This document shows, piece after piece, positions 55,453 to 63,961 of a DNA stretch of 64,000 nucleotides. The notes beneath the pieces were generated by a model. The model searched no databases. It worked only from the letters and a program-made list of their open reading frames with translations, and was not told the origin of the DNA. Positions within the stretch are counted from its first letter, which is position 1. Each line of letters starts with the position of its first letter. Made by a program: the position numbers and the translations under genes. This DNA comes from Clostridium punense (GTDB lineage: Bacteria; Bacillota; Clostridia; Clostridiales; Clostridiaceae): the NCBI RefSeq assembly GCF_017874425.1, contig NZ_JAGGLL010000014.1, forward strand, positions 51,437 through 115,436, in the 5' to 3' direction.

Positions 55453-56135
55453 ATAATTTTTTTAGGGCTAAAATCAATATAATCACAAGAGGTAAGTATG
55501 TACTCTACTCCATCTTTAATCCCTTCAAATACATTGTTTAGCCCATAGCCATGAAGGTGTCCATAAATAACTTTCTCCACACCGTATGTTTTAAATATAT
55601 CAATAAATCCAGTATCCTGAAAACTCTCATTAGTTGGAGGATAGTGAATCATAACAATAAATTTACTATACCCCGCTTTCTTTGCCATATTTAAAGATAA
55701 CGAAAGTCTTATTAGCTCCCTATCATAAACTTTCTTATCATGACTTGTAAATTTTGAAGCACTTGGTGTAATCCATCCTCTTGTGCCACATATAGCATAA
55801 TTTTCATAAGCAAAAAAGTTATTCTGAATGAAATTCATATCCTCATACATACTATTTAACTTAGTTATACTAGTCCACCAATAATCATGATTCCCTTTAA
55901 CAAAAATTTTCCTCCCAGGTAACTGGTGAATAAAATTTAAATCTTCTCTTCCATCTTCCATCCTCATAGACCAAGAAATATCTCCTGCAACTAAAATCGT
56001 ATCCTCTTCTTTTACTATATTGTTCCAGTTTTCTTGAATTCTTTCATGATGTTTATACCATTTATCTCCAAAAACATCCATTGGCTTATTTCCAGTGGAT
56101 GCTAAGTGAAGATCTGATATTGCATAAAGTGCCAT
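55446..56135 (-). CDS. calcineurin-like metallophosphoesterase
   Basis: 229 residues with the five metallophosphoesterase motifs: YAISDLHLAS (D-x-H), LVAGDISWSM (GD), VKGNHDYWW (GNHD), VMIHYPPTN (H) and VIYGHLHGYG (GHxH). Two metal ions are expected at the active site. Substrate unknown. It is 6 bases downstream of the FlhB-like gene and probably part of a three-gene unit with the FliK-like gene. Confidence 0.92.
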   Translation of the reverse strand: MALYAISDLHLASTGNKPMDVFGDKWYKHHERIQENWNNIVKEEDTILVAGDISWSMRMEDGREDLNFIHQLPGRKIFVKGNHDYWWTSITKLNSMYEDMNFIQNNFFAYENYAICGTRGWITPSASKFTSHDKKVYDRELIRLSLSLNMAKKAGYSKFIVMIHYPPTNESFQDTGFIDIFKTYGVEKVIYGHLHGYGLNNVFEGIKDGVEYILTSCDYIDFSPKKIMD

Positions 56136-56141
56136 ATAATA

Positions 56142-56408
56142 TCACCTACTTTTCAACTTATTATCTACATCCATTACATAAGCTATAACCTTTGCAACAA
56201 TATCATAAAGTTCATAGGGTATTTCATCTCCTACATCTACTTTAGTAAGCATTTCTGTTAACTCTTTATTATATACAATCGGAACTTTATTCTCTTCTGC
56301 AGTTTCAATAATCTTATCCGCAACTCTTCCCATACCTGCAGCCGTAACCCTAGGTGCATGGCTATTAAAATCATATTTTAGCGCAGCTGCTTTTTTCCTT
56401 TCATCCAT
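56142..56408 (-). CDS. FlhB C-terminal-domain-like protein (FlhB2/YlqH type)
   Basis: 88 residues corresponding to the C-terminal cytoplasmic domain of FlhB/EscU. Residues 5-75 match (AAALKYDFNSHAPRVTAAGM, IVYNKELTEMLTKVDVGDEIP, YELYDIVAKVIAYV). FlhB proper has four membrane helices and an NPTH autocleavage site before ALKY; here both are missing and the protein starts almost at ALKY. Bacillus YlqH is a similar free-standing protein. It may interact with the export machinery or have lost that role. ATG follows AGGAGTGG. Flanked by the FliK-like gene upstream and the phosphoesterase downstream. Confidence 0.87.
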   Translation of the reverse strand: MDERKKAAALKYDFNSHAPRVTAAGMGRVADKIIETAEENKVPIVYNKELTEMLTKVDVGDEIPYELYDIVAKVIAYVMDVDNKLKSR

Positions 56409-56511
56409 TAAACCACTCCTAATAAAAATTAGCTTTTAATATTTCTTTTATTTAACAAGGATGCACTGATTTTAAAAAATACTTTATAAAATTGTTAGTA
56501 TATTCTTATAC

Positions 56512-58191
56512 TTATACAATAGCATTGATAGCTGTGAAATCTTCATCCGAGAAAAACTCTCTGCAATTGCCTAAAGAAAACATCTCCTTTTTTTCTTCCA
56601 CTGAAACATTAAAAACACGCTTATTATGTCCTAAATCACATAAAAGTTTATCTTTAAGCATATCTAAAAGTTTAACAAAACCCCTATCTGCCTCTATTTT
56701 AACAGATACACTGTTGTTTAAGACCGTTATATAAGCATCTACAGTATTCATATTAACTGTACTTATACTTGTGGCTATTTTAATATTTTTAGAATCTACT
56801 TTTTTGCCACTATCTCTTTCATCCTTAATTACTAATTTACAGTCATATTCATCACTTCTAATATTCATTGGAATATTTAAATAGTAATAATCATTATTTA
56901 GAGTATTAAACATCTTAAACTCTTGAAATTTACCTTCTAAATTTTGAAAAATTTTATTTGCGATTGAACTATTTTCTTCTGTAAACTTTAAAAGATCTAA
57001 TAGTGTAGTTTTTAACATACTTAGCTTATCTTTTATTTCTTCTTTAACTAGAGTTTCAGTAGCTAGTAGGTTCTTTTGATCTGATGCATGAATTTTTGCT
57101 TTAGTTGATAATATTTCAGCATCTTTATTATTTAAATCTACATTTTTAATTATATCTTCATTATTAGTATCGAGTGATAAGTAACCTACTTTAGATGCAT
57201 CTTTTCCTTCATTTATAGCAGCTTTATCATTGTTATTAATTAAAGTATTAGTACTACTTTTTTTTTCCTCACAACCTACATTTATATTTTTAACCAATTG
57301 ATTGCTATTTAAATCTAAATCATCACCATTTACTTTTAACTCAGCATTTTTATTAACTTCACTACCTCTAATTATATTGCTATCTGTAGTAGTGCTATTA
57401 TTTATTATTTTATCATTTATATTTACTCCTAAATTCACTTCTTTACTCATATCGCTAAATTGTCCAACTATTGTCTTAATTTGTTCTATCTCTTTAAATA
57501 CATCCATTTCTGGTGAAATAATTTTATTAAACGCTTTTATATTTTCTTTAGTTAATAAAATGTCACTTTCTTTAAGCATTAAAATTCCTGTTAAATCTAA
57601 TTTTTTTGCTTCAGAGAAAAAACCCTTTAATATATCTTTTATATCTTGTCCCTTTGAGCTACTTGCATTTATATCTTTTGAACTTAGATACTTATCAATA
57701 AATATATTCTCATCTTCCGGTGATGAATTAATTTTATTAATGAACTCTGAAAAGGCCTTAATCTCTTTAAAATTTTCTTCATTCACTGGAACATTAAACT
57801 TTATCATGTTTTTTAGAATTTCTAAATCTTCTTTATCAACAGCAAATTTAACTCTACCAATTAGATCATCTAACAAGTTATCTTGATTATATTCCTTTTG
57901 ATCACTTATATTATCAGATATTTTTTCCTGTATTGTTATATTTAATTTTCCGTCCTGAAAGCTATCTACTAAAAACTTTAGTAGATAATTATCTAAAGGT
58001 CCATTAAAAGCCCCTTCTACCTTTGCTGGAAAGGTCCTCCCATCTATCATCCTTAATAGTACTTCAGAAGTATTTCCATCTAACTTAAGAACTCTTGCAA
58101 CAAAACTATCACCCTTTTTAAAAGTTAGCTTGTTAAAATCTTGTTTTGTGCTCAAGTTTTGCACCATATTAATTTTCCAAATTCCAGACAT
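56512..58191 (-). CDS. large hook-length-control-like (FliK/YlqG-like) protein of unknown function
   Basis: 559 residues from the ATG at 58191 (MSGIWKINMVQNLSTKQDF), behind GGAGGGGG; the open frame extends about 13 codons further up with no ribosome-binding site. It has no obvious catalytic motif. An N-terminal beta-rich part (KKGDSFVARVLKLDGNTSEVLLRMIDGRTFPAKVEG) is followed by a long central low-complexity stretch rich in Asn, Asp, Lys and Ser (about 220-390). A C-terminal part (about 440-540: YYYLNIPMNIRSDEYDCKLVIK) resembles FliK C-termini. The adjacent FlhB-like gene supports a YlqG-like assignment. No other flagellar genes are in the window. Confidence 0.6.
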   Translation of the reverse strand: MSGIWKINMVQNLSTKQDFNKLTFKKGDSFVARVLKLDGNTSEVLLRMIDGRTFPAKVEGAFNGPLDNYLLKFLVDSFQDGKLNITIQEKISDNISDQKEYNQDNLLDDLIGRVKFAVDKEDLEILKNMIKFNVPVNEENFKEIKAFSEFINKINSSPEDENIFIDKYLSSKDINASSSKGQDIKDILKGFFSEAKKLDLTGILMLKESDILLTKENIKAFNKIISPEMDVFKEIEQIKTIVGQFSDMSKEVNLGVNINDKIINNSTTTDSNIIRGSEVNKNAELKVNGDDLDLNSNQLVKNINVGCEEKKSSTNTLINNNDKAAINEGKDASKVGYLSLDTNNEDIIKNVDLNNKDAEILSTKAKIHASDQKNLLATETLVKEEIKDKLSMLKTTLLDLLKFTEENSSIANKIFQNLEGKFQEFKMFNTLNNDYYYLNIPMNIRSDEYDCKLVIKDERDSGKKVDSKNIKIATSISTVNMNTVDAYITVLNNSVSVKIEADRGFVKLLDMLKDKLLCDLGHNKRVFNVSVEEKKEMFSLGNCREFFSDEDFTAINAIV

Positions 58192-58494
58192 ATTATCACT
58201 TCCCCCTCCTTTAGTATAATATATTCGCATTGAACTTCAAAGTAAATTTTTACTTAAATATAAAACTGTAGTTTCCATTATTATTACAATAATTACAACT
58301 GGAGGGAAAACTTATATCTATTATGCTATATACTCTCTTTCAAAAATAATTTTTCTTACCAGTTGTACAGTTTAGAATGAACTACCTTCAAACGCGTAGT
58401 TTTTACTAGTTAATTAATGAGAAACTCATTTATCCAATAATTTTCAAAGCTTACTTGACCCCAAATTAAACACATCTTTAGTAGTATGGCACTA
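58192..58494. other. intergenic spacer between the FliK-like gene and the tyrS terminators
   Basis: AT-rich; no ORF or repeat seen beyond the ribosome-binding site of the FliK-like gene. Confidence 0.4.
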
Positions 58495-58521
58495 TAGAAA
58501 AAGGATGAAATAATCATCCTT
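58495..58521 (-). terminator. second terminator downstream of tyrS
   Basis: AAGGATGA/TCATCCTT (58501-58508 and 58514-58521) followed on the minus strand by TTTTTC. It forms a tandem with the terminator at 58574-58608. Confidence 0.6.
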
Positions 58522-58573
58522 AGAAAGTGTTTTTATACTTTTCAACGTTGCTCCATTTATAAATATCCTAATA

Positions 58574-58608
58574 AAGCTGAAAAAGGATAAACAATCTTTT
58601 CCAGCTTA
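58574..58608 (-). terminator. first terminator downstream of tyrS
   Basis: On the minus strand AAGCTGG-AAAAGAT and ATCCTTTTTCAGCTT pair with one mismatch around a 5-base loop, followed by TATTAG. Confidence 0.65.
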
Positions 58609-58621
58609 GCTAAAAACAAAT

Positions 58622-59848
58622 TTATTCAACAATTAGTTTGTAAAACTTCTTCTTCCCACGTTTAATTAGTGCAGCCCCATCTACTATGAAACTTTCATTA
58701 AATAAAGCATTAACATCAGAAATTTTTTCTTCATTAATAGTTAATCCACCTTGTTGAATAAGTCTTCTTCCCTCAGCCTTTGATGGAACAATTTCAGTTT
58801 GAACTAAAATATCTAGAATGTTAGTGTTTTTCATATCTTGTGAAATAGAAACAGTAGGCACTGTACTCATATCCACACCTTTTCCAAATAGAGCTTCTGC
58901 TGCCTTTTTAGACTTTTCTGCTTCTTCTTCACCATGAACAAGCTTAGTAACCTCATAAGCTAATACTGTTTTAGCTTCATTTATTGCTGCGTCTTTTAAA
59001 GTTCCTAATCTTCTAACCTCATCCATCGGTAGGAAAGTAAGAAGAGCTAAGCATTTCTCTACATCTGCATCATCGATATTTCTCCAGTATTGGAAGAAAT
59101 CATATGGAGTTGTTTTTTCTGCATCAAGCCAAACAGCACCACTTGCTGTTTTACCCATTTTCTTTCCTTCACTATTAGTCAAAAGCGCACAAGTCATACC
59201 ATAAGCAGGCTTACTTTCTTTTCTTCTTATCAGTTCCATACCTGCTAATATATTTGACCATTGGTCATCTCCACCTAGTTCCATGGTACATCCATACTTT
59301 TGATTAAGAACTAAGAAATCATATCCCTGCATTAACATATAGTTAAACTCTAAAAAGGATAGGCCTTTCTCTAATCTTTGTTTAAAACATTCTGCTGTAA
59401 GCATTCTATTTACAGAAAAGTGAATACCTATATCTCTTATAAAATCTACATAGTTAAGATCTAAGAGCCAGTCAGCATTGTTGGCTAGTATTGCTTTATC
59501 ATCACTAAAATCAATTAATCTTGATAATTGCATTTTGATACAAGAAATATTATGGTCAATTTCTTCCTTTGATAGCATTTGTCTCATATCAGTTCTTCCT
59601 GAGGGGTCTCCAATCATAGCAGTTCCACCACCAACTAAAGCTATTGGTCTGTGACCAGCTCTTTGCATATGTGCCATAAACATCATAGCTATAAAATGTC
59701 CTACATGAAGACTGTCTGCTGTAGGGTCAAAACCTATATAAAAAGTAACCTTCTCCTTACCTAAAATTTCTTTCATTTCCTCTTCATGAGTTAATTGCTT
59801 TAAAAAACCACGTTCTTTTAATACATCATAAACATTAATATTACTCAT
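58622..59848 (-). CDS. tyrS: tyrosyl-tRNA synthetase
   Basis: 408-residue class I synthetase. HIGH motif [19 protein letters not shown] near residue 45, tyrosine-binding [19 protein letters not shown] and [17 protein letters not shown]-type loop [16 protein letters not shown] near 230, and a C-terminal S4 RNA-binding domain ([22 protein letters not shown]). Full length. ATG follows AGGAGGAAGAAAT. Expression is controlled by the T-box leader 230 bases upstream. Confidence 0.98.
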   Translation of the reverse strand: MSNINVYDVLKERGFLKQLTHEEEMKEILGKEKVTFYIGFDPTADSLHVGHFIAMMFMAHMQRAGHRPIALVGGGTAMIGDPSGRTDMRQMLSKEEIDHNISCIKMQLSRLIDFSDDKAILANNADWLLDLNYVDFIRDIGIHFSVNRMLTAECFKQRLEKGLSFLEFNYMLMQGYDFLVLNQKYGCTMELGGDDQWSNILAGMELIRRKESKPAYGMTCALLTNSEGKKMGKTASGAVWLDAEKTTPYDFFQYWRNIDDADVEKCLALLTFLPMDEVRRLGTLKDAAINEAKTVLAYEVTKLVHGEEEAEKSKKAAEALFGKGVDMSTVPTVSISQDMKNTNILDILVQTEIVPSKAEGRRLIQQGGLTINEEKISDVNALFNESFIVDGAALIKRGKKKFYKLIVE

Positions 59849-60075
59849 ATTTCTTCCTCCTATGACTTTATTTCTTCTGTTAATTAATACAAATTTTCTT
59901 TTAACTAAGGGTTAACATTGTCTTAATTATATATTTTAGTATATACAAAATTTTGCAACTCTAATTATTATGGTAATTTTTAAGAAACCCCATTTTAAAA
60001 GTTATACTCTAATGTTAAAGTGATTTCTCTATAATACTGTATAAAATATCTGCAGATATATAATTAGCATTAAAT

Positions 60076-60320
60076 TTAAAAATCCCTAGTGTATAAAACA
60101 CTAGGGACGAATTTTTCCGTGGTACCACCCAAATTTGATAAATAAATATCATCTCTTTCCTTAATAACGTCAGGAACCCGTCTCAGCTTACTATGATTTC
60201 AGCCTAAAGCTCTGGAATGTATTTCATCATGTTCCTCAACTGATTTGCACCAACCATCAGCTCTCTGAATGATTTCCATAATTACTTCTTTCCTTCATCA
60301 CTTTTAACTAATTTTAAGTT
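60076..60320 (-). promoter_or_regulatory. T-box leader of tyrS, tyrosine specifier UAC
   Basis: The transcript contains the AG box CAGAGAGCUGAUGG and the specifier loop AUGAAAUACAUUCCAGAGC (UAC at 60219-60221). It also has the T-box GGGUGGUACCACGG and a terminator CCCUAGUGU/ACACUAGGG (60083-60106 region) with a U run. The UAC specifier matches the tyrS gene. About 230 bases separate the terminator from the tyrS start codon, and nothing else was recognised in that gap. Confidence 0.94.
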
Positions 60321-60376
60321 ACATATATAATACTATTATCTTAATTAAATTACAAGTATAAATTAATAATTTGGCG

Positions 60377-60787
60377 CTAAGCTACATATTTTTTTATTTC
60401 CTCAGGAATTTCTCTTTCACTACAGTTTATATTTATATAAAAGTTTACATGAAATTTATCAACTAAATATTCTAATTTAGATAATAAAAGTACCATATCT
60501 TCATTTGACTTACAGATATCATTTAAAATGCCATCAATAAAAATAGCCTCGATATCATAGTCTTTTGAAATAATACCGCACATAAAACCATAAAAATCTT
60601 TGTAATTGTGGATTTTAAAATCTTGTGAACAAATAAACCTTATATTTCTATCGACTTCAAGCATAACCCTTGTGTCATCATCAATATAAACCAAGTTTCC
60701 TTTTGCTTCTTCGGTTTTTAAATTAGCTAAATTAACTAGAGCTTTTGTTTTTCCAGATCCTCTTTCTTTACAAAATACATGAATCAT
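60377..60787 (-). CDS. small P-loop protein of unknown function
   Basis: 136 residues from the ATG at 60787 (MIHVFCKERGSGKTKALVNL), which has GGGGG about 8 bases upstream. The Walker A-like loop CKERGSGKTKAL is at residues 6-17. YDIEAIFIDGILND near 90 could serve as Walker B. Resembles a trimmed ATPase of the ParA/MinD or DNA-repair type, but it is too short for a full such domain. No partner is evident; it lies alone upstream of the tyrS T-box. ATP binding is plausible, function unknown. Confidence 0.65.
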   Translation of the reverse strand: MIHVFCKERGSGKTKALVNLANLKTEEAKGNLVYIDDDTRVMLEVDRNIRFICSQDFKIHNYKDFYGFMCGIISKDYDIEAIFIDGILNDICKSNEDMVLLLSKLEYLVDKFHVNFYININCSEREIPEEIKKYVA

Positions 60788-60990
60788 CTTAAACGCCCCC
60801 AAACTATTTTATTACTTATAATAATAATATTTATCAATACTATTAAATATTATCATTTAGTTAATATTTTATAAGTTTATTAATTGATGCTAATAAATTA
60901 AAGCTAGACTTTCAAAGATTAACATACCTCCATTTTAAATAGTAGATCATAACTTCATTATATAATATTCAGAATATTTTTACAATGCTA

Positions 60991-62136
60991 TCAGGAAATT
61001 ATTTTAATCCCTGGGAAAATTACCTTAAACACATTTTCATCTAGAGAATTAATAAATTTAATTCTACCAATATTTTTAAAACCTCTTTTCATTATTGAAA
61101 AACCAGGAGATGTCTTTAAATATCTTTTTTTATCATCTAAAGCAATAAGCTTATCATATATCCACATATTTCTCTTAATATAGCTATGATTTTTATCATT
61201 GTTATTAAAAATCATAGCGCCAGGGCTTGACACAATGACACTATTTTCGCTTATAACAATTTCAATAACCTTTCCGTGTAAACTATAATCTCGATAAAGT
61301 ATTGCATTATTAACTGCCTCACAAATGCTATTTACCGGATAGCTAGCAGGTAAAATAGTTTTTAGTATATTTTCACATGAGTCAAGTAAACTTAATAAAC
61401 TTCCTTGAAGTATAGTTACATTATTATTAGGTCCTTTAATTTTATTAATTACCTTAACCATGTTATGGGGTAAAAACAAATTATTAATATCAGAAAAAAC
61501 TAAAAGTCCTCCAAGGGTGACCATTCTCGCTCCACTATCCTTATCCACATAAGTTATAGCAGCAGCATCCATAAACTCAATTCTATTTTCATTATTTATT
61601 TCCATACCTTTTGAAGTAAAGTATTTATCAATAATACTATAGTTTAATACTTTTGTACTACTATTTATAATGGGTGATACTTCAATATTAAAGCTTAAGC
61701 CCTCTGATAGATAACTTACTACTTCTTCTTTTTTCATAGTGTCAGTAGTTGATCCTCTTCTAATGTAAAAAGCTCCATTATCTCTTATTTGATACGGCTT
61801 TTGAGTTCCTGCAAAAATAGATATAATACCAAGTGTTTTCCCTCCATATTTAACCCATTCAAAAGCTACAGGGATTGGCGGTACACATCTAGAGCTTATT
61901 ACTTGTTGAATATACTCCTCACTTAAATCCTCATCTTCTATTCCAACAACTTCCTTAGTTTTATCCTCAACACCAATAATTATATATCCTCTTCCACCTC
62001 TAGAGTTTGCAATTGCACAAACATCCTTGGCTAGCTCCTTCTTACCACTATCGGTATAAATATCTATTTTACGCTTAAAATCTAATTTTGTACTTTCTTC
62101 TTTTTTAAGCAGGTTTTTAATTTTTCGTAAGTCCAT
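60991..62136 (-). CDS. AlbA_2 (Schlafen-like) domain ATP-binding protein
   Basis: 381 residues. N-terminal AlbA_2 domain (about 10-125): ESTKLDFKRKIDIYTDSGKKELAKDVCAIANSRGGRGYIIIGVED and NGAFYIRRGSTTDTMKKEEV. The C-terminal half has the HATPase-like block found with AlbA_2 (SICEAVNNAILYRDYSLHG, VIVSSPGAMIFNNND), though the usual H-R-D-Y is here Y-R-D-Y. Members are predicted DNA or RNA-binding regulators; some defence systems carry this domain, but a lone copy proves nothing. The ATG has no strong ribosome-binding site. Divergent from the zinc-ribbon gene, sharing its promoter palindrome. Confidence 0.85.
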   Translation of the reverse strand: MDLRKIKNLLKKEESTKLDFKRKIDIYTDSGKKELAKDVCAIANSRGGRGYIIIGVEDKTKEVVGIEDEDLSEEYIQQVISSRCVPPIPVAFEWVKYGGKTLGIISIFAGTQKPYQIRDNGAFYIRRGSTTDTMKKEEVVSYLSEGLSFNIEVSPIINSSTKVLNYSIIDKYFTSKGMEINNENRIEFMDAAAITYVDKDSGARMVTLGGLLVFSDINNLFLPHNMVKVINKIKGPNNNVTILQGSLLSLLDSCENILKTILPASYPVNSICEAVNNAILYRDYSLHGKVIEIVISENSVIVSSPGAMIFNNNDKNHSYIKRNMWIYDKLIALDDKKRYLKTSPGFSIMKRGFKNIGRIKFINSLDENVFKVIFPGIKIIS

Positions 62137-62215
62137 AAATATTCTCCTCTAGCGCTTTATACTATATTATGCTGCTATAAAATTATGTTTCCTTTTAAGT
62201 AGTTATTACAGTAAT

Positions 62216-62270
62216 ATTATACCATATTTCAAAAAAATCCTATTGTTTTCTTACAAAAATATGGTATAAT
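62216..62270. promoter_or_regulatory. 14-bp perfect inverted repeat with back-to-back -10 boxes (divergent promoter)
   Basis: ATTATACCATATTT (62216-62229) and AAATATGGTATAAT (62257-62270) are perfect complements with a 27-base centre. Each arm contains TATAAT facing outward: one toward the AlbA_2 gene, one toward the zinc-ribbon gene. On the plus strand TTGTTT (62243-62248) is a possible -35 with a 16-base spacer. Confidence 0.65.
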
Positions 62271-62397
62271 AATATTAGAGTTAAAACTCTAGAAATAAGA
62301 TTAATTAACAGGCAATTATCCCCTCCTTTAGTCAAGGTAGTTTTTGTGATAGTGTTCCTAGTTTAATTAGTCCTTAGATTAAAAGGAGGTCATTATA
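62271..62397 (+). promoter_or_regulatory. long 5' leader of the zinc-ribbon gene with an anti-Shine-Dalgarno
   Basis: CCTCCTTT (62322-62329) is a perfect complement of AAAGGAGG (62382-62389), the ribosome-binding site of the zinc-ribbon gene, with a further small CTAGT/ATTAG hairpin between them. In the closed form the ribosome-binding site would be masked. Confidence 0.55.
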
Positions 62398-62568
62398 ATG
62401 GCAGATAGAAACATTACATGTAAAGATTGTGGAAAAGAATTTGTATTCACTGAAGGCGAGCAAGCTTTCTACAAAGAAAAAGGATTTGAAAATGATCCAG
62501 TAAGATGCCCAGAGTGCAGAAAATCAAGAAAAGCATCAAGAAACAACGGATTCAACAATAAAAGATAA
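62398..62568 (+). CDS. small zinc-ribbon protein
   Basis: 56 residues, starting MADRNITCKDCGKEFVFTEG. Two Cys pairs, CKDC (residues 8-11) and CPEC (about 37-40), form a zinc ribbon; between them is the conserved EGEQAFYKEKGFENDPVRCP. The tail is basic and Asn-rich (KSRKASRNNGFNNKR), consistent with nucleic-acid binding. This is the widespread short zinc-ribbon family of Firmicutes, function unknown. ATG follows AAAAGGAGG, a very strong site. It has its own promoter, a 130-base leader and a terminator. It is too short for usual ORF cut-offs and easily missed. Confidence 0.9.
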   Translation: MADRNITCKDCGKEFVFTEGEQAFYKEKGFENDPVRCPECRKSRKASRNNGFNNKR

Positions 62569-62586
62569 TAATTTATAGTTGAAATT

Positions 62587-62620
62587 GAGCATTTCTCTTA
62601 AATAGAAATGCTCTTTTATT
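62587..62620 (+). terminator. terminator after the zinc-ribbon gene
   Basis: GAGCATTTCT/AGAAATGCTC (62587-62596 and 62604-62613) followed by TTTTATTTTTC. Confidence 0.9.
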
Positions 62621-62860
62621 TTTCTATTAATGGTCATAAAACAGAATACAGTGAAATAACTTATTAATAAATCTATAATTCTTCTCTTTTATAAGTAAGC
62701 ATAAGAAGTTTAATTGCCGCCTTACCGAGCCTGTAATTTTTATAAGCACTTTTGCTTTTTTAATTCAAATTATTAGTTATATTTTTCAAGTAAAGAATGC
62801 ATTATAATCTCAAAGTTTTAACCAAATCTCTTGCAGTAAAAAACAAATTCACACATAAAT
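62621..62860. other. intergenic spacer between convergent zinc-ribbon and ECF genes
   Basis: 240 AT-rich bases. Nothing that I can support was seen. Confidence 0.4.
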
Positions 62861-62910
62861 AGAAAAACCTTATAGAGTAAAATCAAATAAATTTTTCCCT
62901 ATAAGGTTGG
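62861..62910 (-). terminator. terminator after the ECF S-component gene
   Basis: AACCTTATAG/CTATAAGGTT (62866-62875 and 62899-62908), then TTTTTC on the minus strand. Confidence 0.82.
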
Positions 62911-62956
62911 TTTTTTATTTATAACTTTTAACAACTTGCCTTGTAATAATTCAATT

Positions 62957-63523
62957 TTATAACTTCAAAACTTTCTTTAATGGTGGTGCTAGAGGTAAAG
63001 CAATAACAATTCCAGCTAGAACTTGCAATCCATTGAACGCTACATTTTCTAATGAAAGTGCAAAAGCAGCAATCATATTTGGTGCACCATATACAAAACG
63101 GTTTAATATCCCTCCTGCTATAAAATATCCTACTATCATAAATATTCCTGCTACAATAAAAGCAAAAAGATTATTTATAAAGTTTTTACCTTCATACCCT
63201 TTTCTGTAAGCTATACTTCCAGCAATATATGCCATAGCGCCTTTGATAACTAAGGTAAAAGGAGCCCAAATTATATAAGGCGAAAGTACGTCAAACAATG
63301 TCATTCCTATGGCTGAAGCTATTGCTCCTTTCTTCTTACCTAAAAGAAGTGCCGATAAGAAAACTACCGCATCGCCTAAATGAAGTACAGCATTACTTCC
63401 CACTGGAATTGCTATCATCCTAGTTGCTACATAAACTAATGAAGCCATTAATCCCACTTGAATCAAACTTAAAATGTCGCTAGAAGAACTATTATTCACT
63501 GATAATTTATTTTGTTTCTCCAT
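62957..63523 (-). CDS. ECF transporter S component (substrate-binding membrane protein)
   Basis: 188 residues, about six membrane helices: IQVGLMASLVYVATRMIAIPV, LHLGDAVVFLSALLLG, GAIASAIGMTLFDVLSPYIIWAPFTLVIKGAMAYIAG, FAFIVAGIFMIVGYFIAGG and VLAGIVIALPLAPPLK. The overall pattern, with LHLGDAVVFLSALLLGKKKG and AIGMTLFDVLSPYI, fits the PF12822 (ECF S component) group that imports vitamins or precursors with the shared EcfAAT module. EcfA/T are not in the window. Specificity (pyrimidine precursor, pantothenate or another) cannot be assigned. ATG follows AGGAGGGGG. Confidence 0.87.
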   Translation of the reverse strand: MEKQNKLSVNNSSSSDILSLIQVGLMASLVYVATRMIAIPVGSNAVLHLGDAVVFLSALLLGKKKGAIASAIGMTLFDVLSPYIIWAPFTLVIKGAMAYIAGSIAYRKGYEGKNFINNLFAFIVAGIFMIVGYFIAGGILNRFVYGAPNMIAAFALSLENVAFNGLQVLAGIVIALPLAPPLKKVLKL

Positions 63524-63881
63524 AGTCTTCCCCCTCCTTAAAATATAGTTTATTTGAATTTATATTTGATTTTGATTTCAATACTTTTTCCATTTAAATG
63601 AAGTTAGTATTTCAAAATAAAACAAAGCAATAATTAACTTTTATATTATTACTCCATTACTTCCCAAAATGATTTTGACTATGAATAAAATACACTTTCA
63701 ACTTTTAAGTATAATGAAACAAATGTACTTATGTCATAATTAGAGTCACTAATTGTATTGATACAATTATATGTAATCTCTGTATTTCCATCTGTATTAT
63801 ATAACAATTTTCAATAAAATCAACTACTTTTATCAAGAATTGTAAAAATCTTAGGACAAAGGTATTTTATGCTTTTAATCA
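63524..63881. other. upstream region of the ECF S-component gene
   Basis: AT-rich. It contains a perfect palindrome TAATTGTAT-TG-ATACAATTA at 63750-63769, the only notable structure. No TPP, FMN or other vitamin riboswitch core was recognised. No ORF. Confidence 0.5.
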
Positions 63882-63948
63882 ATAAAAAAAAAGGCTGAAG
63901 TACTTGAGGGCACTGAAAAACATCTTGTTTTTCAGTGTTCTGCCTTTT
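63882..63948 (-). terminator. terminator-like double-stem structure at the window end
   Basis: Outer AAAAGGC/GCCTTTT (63889-63895 and 63942-63948) and inner CACTGAAAAAC/GTTTTTCAGTG (63911-63921 and 63927-63937). The minus strand then has a nine-base T run. It lies downstream of the next hairpin and may be a second, backup terminator. Confidence 0.7.
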
Positions 63949-63961
63949 AGATAATAAAAAA

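Noticed and set aside
60991..62136. AlbA_2 (Schlafen-like) gene as part of an anti-phage defence island
   Set aside because: It stands alone amid housekeeping genes; no nuclease, toxin or other defence gene is nearby.
63524..63881. Thiamine or other vitamin riboswitch upstream of the ECF S component
   Set aside because: No THI-box or FMN-type conserved blocks; only AT-rich sequence and a palindrome.
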